Positions 18,089 to 27,110 of a stretch of 50,961 nucleotides of DNA are shown here, piece by piece. Position numbers and translations under genes: made by a program. Source of the DNA: an uncultured Bacteroidota bacterium (lineage in GTDB: Bacteria > Bacteroidota > Bacteroidia > Flavobacteriales > Flavobacteriaceae). Within the stretch, counting starts at the first letter, position 1. The number at the start of each line of letters is the position of its first letter. Below the pieces are notes generated by a model, which worked only from the letters and a program-made list of their open reading frames with translations, was not told the DNA's origin and made no database searches. The stretch covers positions 1 to 50,961 of the forward strand of contig CACMZR010000009.1 in assembly GCA_902618245.1 (NCBI GenBank). Direction: 5' to 3'.

Positions 18089-18096
18089 TAATTTTG
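18089..18096 (+). promoter_or_regulatory. Minus-7 box candidate of sucA
   Basis: TAATTTTG matches TAnnTTTG exactly and would start transcription near 18103, about 23 nt before the sucA ATG. No TTTG is found at the right distance upstream, so this is a half match. Confidence 0.3.
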
Positions 18097-18125
18097 TAAT
18101 CAAGAATTTGTACTGACTCAACTAC

Positions 18126-20924
18126 ATGGATAACTATTCATTCCTGAACACTGCTCATACAGCATATTTCGCTGATTTGTATGATCAATATTTGCAAGAT
18201 CCAGACAAAGTTGAGCCTAGCTGGAGAGCTTTTTTTCAAGGCTTTGATTTTGGTTTGGAAAGTAATGGAGTAAATGAATTGGTAGCTTCAAATGAAACTA
18301 AAAATGTTGAAATACCCGAACACTTACAGAAAGAATTTAAAGTAGTTAAATTAATTGACGGATACAGAACTAGAGGTCATTTGTTTACTAAAACGAATCC
18401 AGTAAGGGAACGCCGAAAATATCAGCCAACATTAGATATTGAGAATTTTGGACTTTCAAATGAAGACCTGTCAATTGTATTTAATGCGGGTGAAATAATG
18501 GGAATTGGTCCAAGTTCTTTAAACGACATTATAAAACACTTACAAAGAATTTATTGCAGCTCGATTGGTGTAGAGTACATGTATATTAGGAATCCAGAAA
18601 GGGTTAATTGGATTCAGCAACGATTGAATGTAAACGATAACCATCCTGAGTTTTCAGTAGAAAAGAAAAAAAATATTTTAAAAAAATTAAATCAAGCTGT
18701 AAGTTTTGAAAACTTTTTACATACTAAGTATGTTGGTCAAAAAAGATTTTCTTTAGAAGGAGGTGAGTCACTGATACCCGCACTTGATGCCCTAATTTTA
18801 GAAGCTGATAATTTGGGTGTTGAAGAATTTGTGATGGGAATGGCTCACAGAGGAAGATTGAATACTCTAGCAAATATTTTTGGAAAATCAACAAAAGATA
18901 TTTTCAGTGAGTTTGATGGTAAAGATTATGATGACGAAGTATTTGATGGCGATGTGAAATATCATCTAGGGTGGACTTCAAAAATAGACCCAAATAATGA
19001 TGGAAAACAGATTAATATAAGCCTTGCTCCAAATCCTTCACATTTAGAAACAGTAGGAGCTGTTGTCCAAGGAATTGCGAGAGCAAAACTCGATAATAAC
19101 CATTCAGGTGATACTTCGAAAGTACTCCCAATACTTGTTCATGGTGACGCCGCAATAGCGGGACAGGGTCTTGCATATGAAATAGTTCAAATGGCAGCTC
19201 TAAAAGGATATTCAACAGGTGGAACTATTCATATAATTGTTAATAACCAAATAGGTTTCACAACAAATTATTTAGATGCACGATCAAGTACATACTGCAC
19301 AGATGTTGGGAAAGTTACATTATCTCCTGTTATGCATGTTAATGCAGACGATGTAGAAGCGGTGATTCATGCTGTCCTTTTTGCTTTAAATTATAGAATA
19401 AAGTTTAAAAGCGATGTGTTTATTGACCTTCTTGGTTACAGAAAATATGGTCATAACGAAGGAGACGAGCCCAGATTCACACAGCCTAAACTTTATAAAA
19501 ATATTTCTAAACATCTAAATTGTAGAGATATCTACGCAAAAAAATTAATTGAGGAGGGTATAATTGAAAAAACTCATATAAAGTCATTAGAAAAAGAATA
19601 CAAGGAATTTCTAGAAAAAAATCTTGAAGACTCAAGAAAAGTAAGTAAAACCTTTATTAATCCTTTTATGTATGATGAATGGAAAAACATAGCACCATAT
19701 TTAGAAAGGGTTGATGAGTTTGCGATGAAAAAACAAGTAACTACAAAAGTTGACAGAAAATCCCTTGAGAAAGTTGCCAATGCAATCTCAAAGCTACCTA
19801 GCACTAAGAAATTTTTACGAAAGGCTGAAAAACTTATCTCTGAAAGAAAAAAAATGTTTTTTGATTCAAAAACTTTGGACTGGGCTATGGGAGAACTTCT
19901 TGCATATGGAACTTTGTTATTAGAAGGACATGACATAAGACTCTCTGGACAGGATGTAGAAAGAGGTACATTTTCACATCGTCATGCCATTTTAGTTGAT
20001 GAGGATTCTGAGGAAGAAATTATTCTTCTAAATAATATTGACAAAGAACAAGGTATATTCAGAATTTTTAATTCTTTATTATCTGAGTATGGAGTCTTAG
20101 GTTATGATTATGGTTACTCGATGACGAGTCCTAATTCATTAACAATTTGGGAAGCTCAATTTGGAGATTTTTCAAATGGAGCACAAATAATTATTGATCA
20201 ATACATAACTTCAGCGGAGGATAAATGGAAATTACAAAATGGAATAGTTTTGCTGTTACCTCACGGTTATGAAGGTCAGGGAGCTGAACACTCATCAGCT
20301 AGAGTTGAAAGATATTTACAAATGTGTGCTAAAGACAATATGTTCGTAGTTAATTGTACAACTCCTGCAAACCTGTTCCACGTATTAAGACGACAGCTTA
20401 AGGCAAAATATAGAAAACCATTAATTATTTTTTCTCCAAAAAGCCTTCTCCGTCATCCAAAGGCAGTCTCTAACATAGATGATTTCACAAATTCAAGTTT
20501 TAAAACTATAATTGATGACTCAAAGGTTGATATTAAATTTGCTGAAACTGTTGTTTTTTGCACGGGCAAATTTTATTATGATCTACTTGAAGAAAGAACC
20601 ACAAGAAAAAGAGATAATAATGTCGCTTTAATTAGAATTGAACAATTATTTCCATTACCCGATAAAGAAATTAAAGATTTAATTTCAAAGTATAAGCACT
20701 CTAAAGATTTTGTTTGGGCTCAGGAGGAACCAAGAAATATGGGCGCTTGGGGCCACTTGTTGCTTCACTTACCAGAAGTTAAAATGATGAGGGTAGCGAG
20801 TAGAAGAATGTATGGTTCGCCTGCTGCTGGAAGCTCAACAAGATTTAATAAGCGTCACAAGGAGGTTATCGATTACGTTTTTGACAAAACAAAAGATAAT
20901 TTTATTAGAAAAATTAAAAAATAA
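18126..20924 (+). CDS. sucA: 2-oxoglutarate dehydrogenase E1 component
   Basis: A 932-residue thiamine-diphosphate enzyme close to the usual E1o length. The N-terminus has the E1o-specific segment (SFLNTAHTAYFADLYDQYL). Next come FVMGMAHRGRLNTL, SLAPNPSHLE, the cofactor-binding HGDAAIAGQG with NNQIGFTTN, YRKYGHNEGDEP, GQDVERGTFSHRH and HGYEGQGAEHSSAR. It decarboxylates 2-oxoglutarate in the TCA cycle and passes the succinyl group to the E2 lipoyl domain. sucB follows after 6 bp. The E3 subunit gene is not here. Confidence 0.96.
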   Translation: MDNYSFLNTAHTAYFADLYDQYLQDPDKVEPSWRAFFQGFDFGLESNGVNELVASNETKNVEIPEHLQKEFKVVKLIDGYRTRGHLFTKTNPVRERRKYQPTLDIENFGLSNEDLSIVFNAGEIMGIGPSSLNDIIKHLQRIYCSSIGVEYMYIRNPERVNWIQQRLNVNDNHPEFSVEKKKNILKKLNQAVSFENFLHTKYVGQKRFSLEGGESLIPALDALILEADNLGVEEFVMGMAHRGRLNTLANIFGKSTKDIFSEFDGKDYDDEVFDGDVKYHLGWTSKIDPNNDGKQINISLAPNPSHLETVGAVVQGIARAKLDNNHSGDTSKVLPILVHGDAAIAGQGLAYEIVQMAALKGYSTGGTIHIIVNNQIGFTTNYLDARSSTYCTDVGKVTLSPVMHVNADDVEAVIHAVLFALNYRIKFKSDVFIDLLGYRKYGHNEGDEPRFTQPKLYKNISKHLNCRDIYAKKLIEEGIIEKTHIKSLEKEYKEFLEKNLEDSRKVSKTFINPFMYDEWKNIAPYLERVDEFAMKKQVTTKVDRKSLEKVANAISKLPSTKKFLRKAEKLISERKKMFFDSKTLDWAMGELLAYGTLLLEGHDIRLSGQDVERGTFSHRHAILVDEDSEEEIILLNNIDKEQGIFRIFNSLLSEYGVLGYDYGYSMTSPNSLTIWEAQFGDFSNGAQIIIDQYITSAEDKWKLQNGIVLLLPHGYEGQGAEHSSARVERYLQMCAKDNMFVVNCTTPANLFHVLRRQLKAKYRKPLIIFSPKSLLRHPKAVSNIDDFTNSSFKTIIDDSKVDIKFAETVVFCTGKFYYDLLEERTTRKRDNNVALIRIEQLFPLPDKEIKDLISKYKHSKDFVWAQEEPRNMGAWGHLLLHLPEVKMMRVASRRMYGSPAAGSSTRFNKRHKEVIDYVFDKTKDNFIRKIKK

Positions 20925-20930
20925 AGTATC

Positions 20931-22142
20931 ATGATTTTAGAAATGAAAGTTCCCTCTCCTGGAGAATCAATTACTGAAGTTGAAATTGCTCAATGGCTAG
21001 TCAGCAGTGGAGATTATGTTAAAAAAGATCAAGCAATTGCTGAAGTAGATTCTGATAAAGCAACTCTTGAATTGCCTGCAGAAGTTAGCGGAACAATAAC
21101 GCTCAAGGCCGAGGAGGGAGATGCAGTTTCTGTGGGGGCAATTGTTTGTCTAATTGATACTGATGGAAAAGATAACAATGCGAACGATAGGATAGAACCT
21201 TCTGAGAAAAATTTAGAAACACATAAAGAAATAGATGAAGCGACCTCAATTCCTAATAATTATGCTGCACAAACACCCTCACCTGCTGCTAAAAAAATTA
21301 TTGACGAAAGAGGCATTAATTCTAATGACATAAAAGGTTCTGGAAGAGGAGGAAGGATTACTAAAAACGACGCATTAAATGCGATTCCATCAATGGGGTC
21401 TAAACCTGAATGGGGTGAGCGTCAACAAAATCGGGAAAAACTTTCAATGCTCAGAAGAAAAGTTGCAGAGCGATTAGTAGAAGCTAAAAATCAAACTGCT
21501 ATGTTGACCACCTTTAATGAGGTTGATATGGATGCAGTGTTTAATATCCGCAACAAGTTCAAAGATGATTTCCAAAAAAAACATAATGTCAAACTCGGTT
21601 TTATGAGCTTTTTTACTAAAGCTGTTGTCAGAGCACTTAAACTTTTCCCTGATGTTAATTCAATGATGGATGGAGATCACAAAATTTCTTATGATTATTG
21701 TGACATAAGTGTTGCTGTTTCAGGACCAAAGGGTCTAATGGTACCAGTAGTTCGTAATGCTGAATTGTTAAGCTTTTCTGGAATAGAGAAGGAAATTTCT
21801 CATTTAGCAACTAAGGCACGTGAGGGTAAAATTACTGTAGATGATATGACAGGCGGAACCTTTACAATTTCTAATGGAGGAGTATTTGGATCAATGCTGT
21901 CTACACCAATTATAAATCCTCCTCAGTCAGGTATATTAGGAATGCACAACATCATTAAGCGTCCTGTTGTTTTAGATGATAAGGTGGTTGTTCGTCCTAT
22001 GATGTATTTAGCACTTTCATATGATCATAGGATTATAGATGGTCGTGAATCTGTTGGTTTTTTAGTCGCAATTAAAGAGGCGCTTGAATCTCCAGAAGAA
22101 TTACTTATGGATGGTGACCCTTTAAAAGCATTCGAGTTGTAG
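20931..22142 (+). CDS. sucB: Dihydrolipoamide succinyltransferase, E2 component
   Basis: A 403-residue E2 enzyme. Lipoyl domain at residues 1-75 with the lipoylated Lys43 in [11 protein letters not shown]; an Ala/Pro/acidic linker; the peripheral subunit-binding domain around residues 112-145 ([26 protein letters not shown]); and the acyltransferase domain ending in the active-site [11 protein letters not shown]. It transfers the succinyl group to CoA. Its last 21 bp overlap, antisense, the 3' end of the protease gene. Confidence 0.96.
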   Translation: MILEMKVPSPGESITEVEIAQWLVSSGDYVKKDQAIAEVDSDKATLELPAEVSGTITLKAEEGDAVSVGAIVCLIDTDGKDNNANDRIEPSEKNLETHKEIDEATSIPNNYAAQTPSPAAKKIIDERGINSNDIKGSGRGGRITKNDALNAIPSMGSKPEWGERQQNREKLSMLRRKVAERLVEAKNQTAMLTTFNEVDMDAVFNIRNKFKDDFQKKHNVKLGFMSFFTKAVVRALKLFPDVNSMMDGDHKISYDYCDISVAVSGPKGLMVPVVRNAELLSFSGIEKEISHLATKAREGKITVDDMTGGTFTISNGGVFGSMLSTPIINPPQSGILGMHNIIKRPVVLDDKVVVRPMMYLALSYDHRIIDGRESVGFLVAIKEALESPEELLMDGDPLKAFEL

Positions 22143-22541
22143 GAACAATTTACTTAGACTGTAGTCAATAACTGCATTATTTTCTTTCAAAAAATCAGCA
22201 CCAATAACGCCATCAATCTTTTCAACTCCTTGGGTATTTAATGTATCATTTACATGACTAAGATCTAGTAATACGAAAGCTTGTTTGCCTTTATAATTTC
22301 TCCCAAGTTTGATATTACAGTTCAGTGTCATTATAGCTTCCATTTTTCCATCGCTAGCTCCTGAAGCTTGAAAAGGCTCTCCATATTTTTGTAATTCAAA
22401 ATGATCCTGAAGATCAGAATGAATGCAGCTGTTTGATGCACCAGTATCGACTAAAAGTTTAGCCTTTTTTCCATTTATCCATGCTTTGCATAAAATATGC
22501 TTAGTTTTTAAAACCTTGAGTTTTGTAAAGACTTTCCTCAT
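22122..22541 (-). CDS. Retropepsin-like aspartic protease
   Basis: A 139-residue single-domain protein with the aspartic-protease signature [11 protein letters not shown] (Asp32) and the flap/second-half motif [17 protein letters not shown]. Such small clan-AA proteins act as homodimers, each chain giving one Asp. No signal peptide is evident, suggesting a cytoplasmic enzyme. The substrate is unknown. The 3' end overlaps sucB by 21 bp. CAAATATA at 22550-22557 would be an exact minus-7 box on this strand but lies only a few bases from the start, with no minus-33 partner. Confidence 0.88.
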   Translation of the reverse strand: MRKVFTKLKVLKTKHILCKAWINGKKAKLLVDTGASNSCIHSDLQDHFELQKYGEPFQASGASDGKMEAIMTLNCNIKLGRNYKGKQAFVLLDLSHVNDTLNTQGVEKIDGVIGADFLKENNAVIDYSLSKLFLQLECF

Positions 22542-22601
22542 GATACTAACAAATATATTTAAGTTTTAAAATTTTAAAAAGTATGATTAAATCACTTTAA
22601 T

Positions 22602-22609
22602 TAATTTTG
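22602..22609 (+). promoter_or_regulatory. Minus-7 box candidate of tatD
   Basis: TAATTTTG is an exact TAnnTTTG match. The implied start site near 22616 lies before the TTG start at 22627 but after an out-of-frame ATG at 22610, which supports TTG as the true start. No minus-33 TTTG is seen. Confidence 0.35.
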
Positions 22610-22626
22610 ATGAAAATAGACCACTT

Positions 22627-23403
22627 TTGCATCTAATTGACACACATACTCATTTGTATTTAGAAGCTTTTGATAAAGATAGAAATCAAGTTATTGAGAG
22701 AGCTCTATCAGTTGGCGTAAATCATTTTTTTATACCTGCAATTAGTAGTAAATATTTTAAAAGGATGCTCGATCTCAAGGAACAATATCCAAAAAAAATT
22801 CATTTGATGGCTGGATTACATCCTTGCTATGTCAAGGAAGATTTTAATGAGGAATTAAATTTTGTGTCTTATTTATTGAAATCAAAAAAAATCTGCGCAA
22901 TTGGTGAAATTGGAATTGATTTATATTGGGATAAGAGTTTTTTAAAACAGCAGCAAGATGCTTTCCAAAAACAAATTCAACTGGCAATTGACTACCAATT
23001 ACCAATAGTAATTCATTGTAGGGAGGCATTTGATGAAATTTTTGAAATTTTAGATCAATTTAATTCTGAAAAACTTTTTGGAATTTTTCATTGTTTCACT
23101 GGATCGATAAATCAAGCCAATAAAGCAATACGCTTAAATTTCAAGTTAGGTATTGGGGGAGTTGTGACTTTTAAGAATGGAAAAATTGATCAATTTATAA
23201 ACAAGCTTCCTTTGGATTCGATTGTTTTAGAAACAGACTCACCTTATTTATCACCAACCCCTTTTAGAGGAAAACGTAACGAGAGCTCATATTTAACCTT
23301 GATTCTAGAAAAAGTATCTAATGCTTTAAAAATCTCAGTTGAGGAAGTTGCCACAATTACTACAAAAAATGCTATGGAGGTTTTTAAAAATGTTGATTTT
23401 TAA
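22627..23403 (+). CDS. tatD: TatD-family metal-dependent DNase
   Basis: A 258-residue TIM-barrel hydrolase. Metal ligands: LIDTHTHLY (His7, His9), AIGEIGIDLYW (Glu), PIVIHCREAF (His), IFHCFTGS (His) and LETDSPYLSP (Asp). The start is TTG at 22627, which places DTHTH four residues in, as usual; the ATG at 22610 is in another frame and stops after eight codons. TatD proteins have Mg-dependent 3'-5' exonuclease activity linked to DNA repair and turnover. The tRNA-Ser gene follows 28 bp downstream. Confidence 0.93.
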   Translation: MHLIDTHTHLYLEAFDKDRNQVIERALSVGVNHFFIPAISSKYFKRMLDLKEQYPKKIHLMAGLHPCYVKEDFNEELNFVSYLLKSKKICAIGEIGIDLYWDKSFLKQQQDAFQKQIQLAIDYQLPIVIHCREAFDEIFEILDQFNSEKLFGIFHCFTGSINQANKAIRLNFKLGIGGVVTFKNGKIDQFINKLPLDSIVLETDSPYLSPTPFRGKRNESSYLTLILEKVSNALKISVEEVATITTKNAMEVFKNVDF

Positions 23404-23422
23404 TTAATTTATTATAGTTTAG
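23393..23422 (+). promoter_or_regulatory. Candidate promoter of tRNA-Ser
   Basis: TTG at 23393-23395, a 19-nt spacer and TAGTTTAG at 23415-23422, one mismatch from TAnnTTTG. The minus-33 part lies inside the end of tatD. The implied start site falls just before the mature tRNA 5' end at 23432. Confidence 0.4.
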
Positions 23423-23431
23423 GACAAATTT

Positions 23432-23521
23432 AGAGAGGTGGCCGAGTGGTCGAAGGCGCACGCCTGGAAAGTGTGTATTCCAATTGCATTGGAATCGAGG
23501 GTTCGAATCCCTTCCTCTCTG
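23432..23521 (+). tRNA. tRNA-Ser (anticodon GGA)
   Basis: A 90-nt class II tRNA. Acceptor stem AGAGAGG (23432-23438) pairs with CCTCTCT (23514-23520), with discriminator G at 23521. The anticodon stem CACGC/GTGTG encloses loop CTGGAAA with anticodon GGA at 23466-23468, reading UCC and UCU. A long variable arm (ATTCCAATTGCATTGGAAT) and the T loop TTCGAAT are clear. CCA is not encoded. Confidence 0.96.
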
Positions 23522-23699
23522 CTAACCCTAATTCAAACTTTTCACCCACAAATATGTTGGTTTAATTCCACACACTTAAAATGAGATTTATAATATATAT
23601 CTCTTTATTTGTAACCATTATTCTCTAATCTTTTTCATTTTTAAACTCTATTCTCTATCCTATTTTATACGCTAACTGTAGTTCTTACTCTATAACTAA

Positions 23700-24179
23700 T
23701 TACAAAAGATTTAATTTCATTCCCATATGACTATCTCGGAATCCTAATCCTTTGTAAAACTCAATTGCATCAGGTCTCTGTTTATCAGTCGTTAATTGAA
23801 CTAAATGGGCTCCCTTATCTATACTTCTTTTAATTGCCCATTTGAATATCTTTTTACCAAAACCCTTTCCTCTGAATTTTTTTTGAATTCTTACTGCTTC
23901 AATTTGAGCCCTTAAACCACCTCGGTATGTCAAATATTGTATAAAGGTTAGTTGGAGTGTACCAATTATTTCTTTATTAAAATTCTCAATAATGATTAAT
24001 TCTTGATTTTTATCTTGAAAAATATTTTGGAATGCATCATAATAACTCTTTGGTAATGGAATTTTATAATCTTCTCTTTTGGAACCGAGTTCATCATCAG
24101 CTAACAATTTTACTATATTCGGTATATCGCCTTTTCCTGCCTTTCTAAATATTAAATCCTTATTATAACTTTGTTCCAT
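23700..24179 (-). CDS. GNAT-family N-acetyltransferase
   Basis: A 159-residue GCN5-related acetyltransferase. The acetyl-CoA-binding motif reads VRIQKKFRGKGFGKKI, preceded by the beta4 segment IIGTLQLTFIQYL and followed by AIEFYKGLGFRDSHMGMKL. It transfers acetyl from acetyl-CoA to an amine; the substrate cannot be told. The gene stands alone, facing the tRNA gene across about 180 bp of AT-rich DNA with no convincing hairpin terminator. Confidence 0.9.
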   Translation of the reverse strand: MEQSYNKDLIFRKAGKGDIPNIVKLLADDELGSKREDYKIPLPKSYYDAFQNIFQDKNQELIIIENFNKEIIGTLQLTFIQYLTYRGGLRAQIEAVRIQKKFRGKGFGKKIFKWAIKRSIDKGAHLVQLTTDKQRPDAIEFYKGLGFRDSHMGMKLNLL

Positions 24180-24486
24180 TAAGCTTCTTTATCTAGTGCT
24201 GTAAAAGCAATCTTAAATAATACTTGTATTTCTGCAAACTTTTGTATCAAACAATTTACAATAAACTGAATTTACGTTAAGGTCATTCATTAAATTCAAT
24301 ATGATACTAAATTACTCTACTTTAACTAAATCCCTTTTATTGATAAATTTGTTCCGTTGGTTTATTCTCATATTAGTTGTAGTGTATTTATATGTAAAAT
24401 TAATTCCTAAATTAAATAAATTAGCGTTATAAGTTTGAAAATGACTCTGTGATAAACAAATATTTTATAAAACAAATTAGGCGGGT
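24180..24486. other. 307-bp gap between divergent GNAT and nitroreductase genes
   Basis: AT-rich DNA between two divergent genes, expected to hold both promoters. I found no full TTTG/TAnnTTTG pair. The only coding-like content is the 43-codon reading frame at 24301-24432. No RNA gene or repeat was recognised. Confidence 0.6.
24301..24432 (+). CDS. Possible small single-pass membrane peptide (43 aa)
   Basis: An ATG-started frame of 43 codons ending in TAA. After a polar start (MILNYSTLTK) it has a long hydrophobic run (about residues 13-33, including WFILILVVVYLYV) followed by a Lys-rich tail (KLIPKLNK), a plausible single transmembrane segment. In AT-rich DNA hydrophobic frames arise by chance, and no homology was recognised, so this is weak. 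It sits 54 bp before the nitroreductase on the same strand. Confidence 0.25.
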   Translation: MILNYSTLTKSLLLINLFRWFILILVVVYLYVKLIPKLNKLAL

Positions 24487-25044
24487 ATGAGATTATTTGA
24501 AATAATTCAGGCAAGAAGATCAATTTTTCCTAAACAATACAATGATAGACATATTAAAAATGAAGATTTAAAACTAATTCTTAAAGCAGCTAATTTTGCA
24601 CCAACACACAAAAAAACCGAACCATGGAGATTCAAAGTTTTACAAAATTTTCACAAAAATGAGTTTGGTAAGTTCTTATCTGAAAAATATAAAACTACAA
24701 CTACTAAATTCTCAAAATATAAATTTGAAAGTATAAATAACAATATTAAAAGATCATCAGCATTAATATTGATATGTATGCAAAGAGATCCATTGAATTC
24801 AGTTCCTGAATGGGAGGAAGTAGCTTCAGTTAGTATGGCCGTTCAAAATATGTGGTTAGTGTCTACAGAATTGAATATTGGTTCATATTGGAGTTCTTCT
24901 AAACTTGTTAGTTATGTTCATGAATTTATAAAATTAAAAGAAGGTGAAAAGTGTTTAGGTATTTATTACATGGGGTATTTCGATAAAAAAGCAACAAAAT
25001 ATATAAGAGGTTCATATGAAGATAAAGTTTGCTGGTTTAAATAA
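24487..25044 (+). CDS. Nitroreductase-family flavoprotein
   Basis: A 185-residue FMN-dependent oxidoreductase fold. The N-terminal IIQARRSIFPKQYND gives the phosphate/FMN-binding Arg pair; ANFAPTHKKTEPWRF is the second FMN segment; the C-terminal half has VSMAVQNMWLVSTELNIGSYW and CLGIYYMGYFD. Family members reduce nitro compounds or quinones with NAD(P)H; the substrate is unknown. It is single, with 200 bp of AT-rich DNA before exbB. Confidence 0.9.
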   Translation: MRLFEIIQARRSIFPKQYNDRHIKNEDLKLILKAANFAPTHKKTEPWRFKVLQNFHKNEFGKFLSEKYKTTTTKFSKYKFESINNNIKRSSALILICMQRDPLNSVPEWEEVASVSMAVQNMWLVSTELNIGSYWSSSKLVSYVHEFIKLKEGEKCLGIYYMGYFDKKATKYIRGSYEDKVCWFK

Positions 25045-25245
25045 AATTAGAAAGAAAATTATATTAAAATTTTAATGGTACGTATATAATATCTTCCAGA
25101 ATTTTAAAATTTTTGTTATTTGATATAGAAAAATGTACGATTTGACGTTTTAACTATAGCTATAATTAATCTTTTAAAATTAAAATCGTATTTATTTTTT
25201 TTTATCTTTAACGGCATTTAAATTTATAGAACAAACAACATTAAA

Positions 25246-26004
25246 ATGAGAAAACTAATTTTTGTCTTTGCATTACTGGGCTTCATGGCAACTACTAGGG
25301 CAACAGTATTGACTACTAATACAACAATAATCGAAAACGCAACATTTCAAGATGAAGAAGCACCCGCTCAATCAGCTTCATTTACACAAGAACTAAAAAA
25401 ACGTTTTATTGAGGGAGGACCAGGGTTCATGGGAATTGTCTTAATATGTTTGATCCTCGGTTTGGCAATTTCAATTGAACGTATAATTTTCCTAAATCTA
25501 GCAACAACAAACACAAAAAAATTAACTGACGGGGTCGAGGAAGCACTTTCATCAGGTGGAGTAGATGCGGCCAAAGAATTTTGTAGAAACACTAAAGGAC
25601 CCGTAGCATCAATTTTTTATCAAGGCCTTGATCGAATGGATGAAGGAGTTGAAAGTGCCGAAAAAGCAGTTGTAGCATATGGAGGTGTTCAAATGGGGCA
25701 GCTAGAGAAAAACGTTTCCTGGATTTCTTTATTTATAGCACTAGCACCAATGCTTGGTTTTATGGGTACTGTAATTGGTATGATTCAAGCATTTGATAAA
25801 ATTGAAGCTGCTGGAGACATGCAGCCATCACTTGTGGCAGGAGGAATTAAAGTAGCTCTTTTAACTACTGTATTTGGACTAATTGTTGCTATTATCCTCC
25901 AAGTTTTTTACAATTACATTGTCGCTAAAATTGATAGTATTGTAAATGACATGGAAGACGCCTCCATCACTTTAATCGATATTTTAGTGTCTCAGAAAAA
26001 ATAA
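25246..26004 (+). CDS. exbB: ExbB/TolQ/MotA-family proton channel protein
   Basis: A 252-residue protein. An N-terminal hydrophobic segment (MRKLIFVFALLGFMATT) may be a cleaved signal, followed by an acidic linker. Three transmembrane helices follow: about 62-85 (GFMGIVLICLILGLAISIE), 158-180 (ISLFIALAPMLGFMGTVIGM) and 203-230 (VALLTTVFGLIVAIILQVF). The MotA/TolQ/ExbB signature is GFMGTVIGMIQAF. It forms the proton channel with ExbD and energises TonB-dependent uptake. First of a four-gene run. Confidence 0.94.
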   Translation: MRKLIFVFALLGFMATTRATVLTTNTTIIENATFQDEEAPAQSASFTQELKKRFIEGGPGFMGIVLICLILGLAISIERIIFLNLATTNTKKLTDGVEEALSSGGVDAAKEFCRNTKGPVASIFYQGLDRMDEGVESAEKAVVAYGGVQMGQLEKNVSWISLFIALAPMLGFMGTVIGMIQAFDKIEAAGDMQPSLVAGGIKVALLTTVFGLIVAIILQVFYNYIVAKIDSIVNDMEDASITLIDILVSQKK

Positions 26005-26015
26005 AAAAAAATTAA

Positions 26016-26465
26016 ATGAATTTACAAACCGTTGTTAAAATTATAAGTGCTGTTTTTGGGTTACTCGGAGTAATTTTCCTGTTTCGAATTATTGGAGCTG
26101 GAGATGAAGAGATCAAAATGGCTGCTAGTTTGGGAGACTTTGCTACAGTTTCACCCCTTGTGTCTCTTGCAATAGCTATATTATTCATAACAGTATCAAT
26201 AACTTTAGTATTTTCAATATTAAACCTTGCTTCAAGTTCAAAGAAGTTGAAAAAATCTTTAATTTTCATAGGTTGTTTTGTTGTAGTAACTGTTATAGCC
26301 TATGCTGCTTCAGATGGTGTTGAGACCCCCATGAAAGACGGAGAGACATTATCTGCTTCAGGCTCACGTTGGGTTGGTACGGGTTTAAGAATGTTTTATA
26401 TTCTTGCAACCCTTGCGATTTTGTCAATGATTTTTTCTGGCGCAAAGAAAATTTTAAAAAAATAA
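26016..26465 (+). CDS. Membrane protein between exbB and exbD, unknown function
   Basis: A 149-residue protein with four probable transmembrane segments: VVKIISAVFGLLGVIFLFRI, VSLAIAILFITVSITLVFSI, SLIFIGCFVVVTVIAYAASD and MFYILATLAILSMIFSGA. No named domain is recognised. Its place, 11 bp after exbB and 3 bp before the first exbD, implies work with the ExbBD complex; equivalents at this position are a feature of many flavobacteria as I recall, but function is not established. Confidence 0.8.
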   Translation: MNLQTVVKIISAVFGLLGVIFLFRIIGAGDEEIKMAASLGDFATVSPLVSLAIAILFITVSITLVFSILNLASSSKKLKKSLIFIGCFVVVTVIAYAASDGVETPMKDGETLSASGSRWVGTGLRMFYILATLAILSMIFSGAKKILKK

Positions 26466-26468
26466 TTT

Positions 26469-27095
26469 ATGGCTAAAAGATCTGCACCTGAGGTAAATGC
26501 TGGCTCTATGGCTGACATTGCATTTCTCCTTTTGATCTTCTTTTTAGTTACAACAACAATTGAAACTGATAGTGGTCTAAATAGAAAGCTACCTCCCATG
26601 GAAGATCAAGTCGATCCTCCCATCATAAGAGAAAAGAATATTTTCACTGTTTTGGTTAGTAAAAACGACCAACTTCTAGTCGAAGAAGAGCTCACTGATA
26701 TCGCTGACTTAAGGTCTCTTGCTATAGCTTTTTTAGATAATGGTGGAGGTGTAGGAGATGAAGCTTGTGAATATTGTCAAGGCGAACGTGATGAGGCATC
26801 ATCCGATAATCCTGATAAAGCTATAATATCTTTAAAGAACGACAGGGAAACATCATATAAAGTTTACATTGCTGTTCAAAATGAGTTAGTTGCAGCATAC
26901 AATGATCTAAGAAATCGTGAATTTGAAAGATTATTTGGGACCGAATTAGGAATAAATTTTGTAGAGGCACAAAAGCAATATGATGACCCTAGGACAAGCC
27001 TAGAAAGGCAAGAATTGCTTAAGCCTAAATTAGATCAAGTAAAAGCTATGTACCCTCAAAAATTATCAGAAGCAGAATCAACTAAACTTAATTAA
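26469..27095 (+). CDS. exbD: ExbD-like biopolymer transport protein, long form with Cys pair
   Basis: A 208-residue ExbD/TolR family protein. The N-terminal cytoplasmic tail and single helix (NAGSMADIAFLLLIFFLVTTTIE) carry the conserved proton-path Asp16. The periplasmic domain is longer than usual, with an insert around residues 92-112 that holds Cys100 and Cys103 (ACEYCQG), then DKAIISLKNDRETSYKVY. It works with ExbB to couple the proton gradient to TonB. The neighbouring second exbD lacks the insert. Confidence 0.92.
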   Translation: MAKRSAPEVNAGSMADIAFLLLIFFLVTTTIETDSGLNRKLPPMEDQVDPPIIREKNIFTVLVSKNDQLLVEEELTDIADLRSLAIAFLDNGGGVGDEACEYCQGERDEASSDNPDKAIISLKNDRETSYKVYIAVQNELVAAYNDLRNREFERLFGTELGINFVEAQKQYDDPRTSLERQELLKPKLDQVKAMYPQKLSEAESTKLN

Positions 27096-27110
27096 AAATA
27101 ATCGTAAAAA

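Noticed and set aside
23583-23607. GAGAT...ATCTC hairpin downstream of tRNA-Ser as terminator
   Set aside because: The stem is five base pairs with an 11-nt AT loop, too weak to call.
25045-25245. Promoter before exbB (TTTG and TACGATTTG)
   Set aside because: The minus-7-like element has one extra base in the spacer and other alignments do not meet the consensus; an exbB promoter must exist, but I cannot place it.
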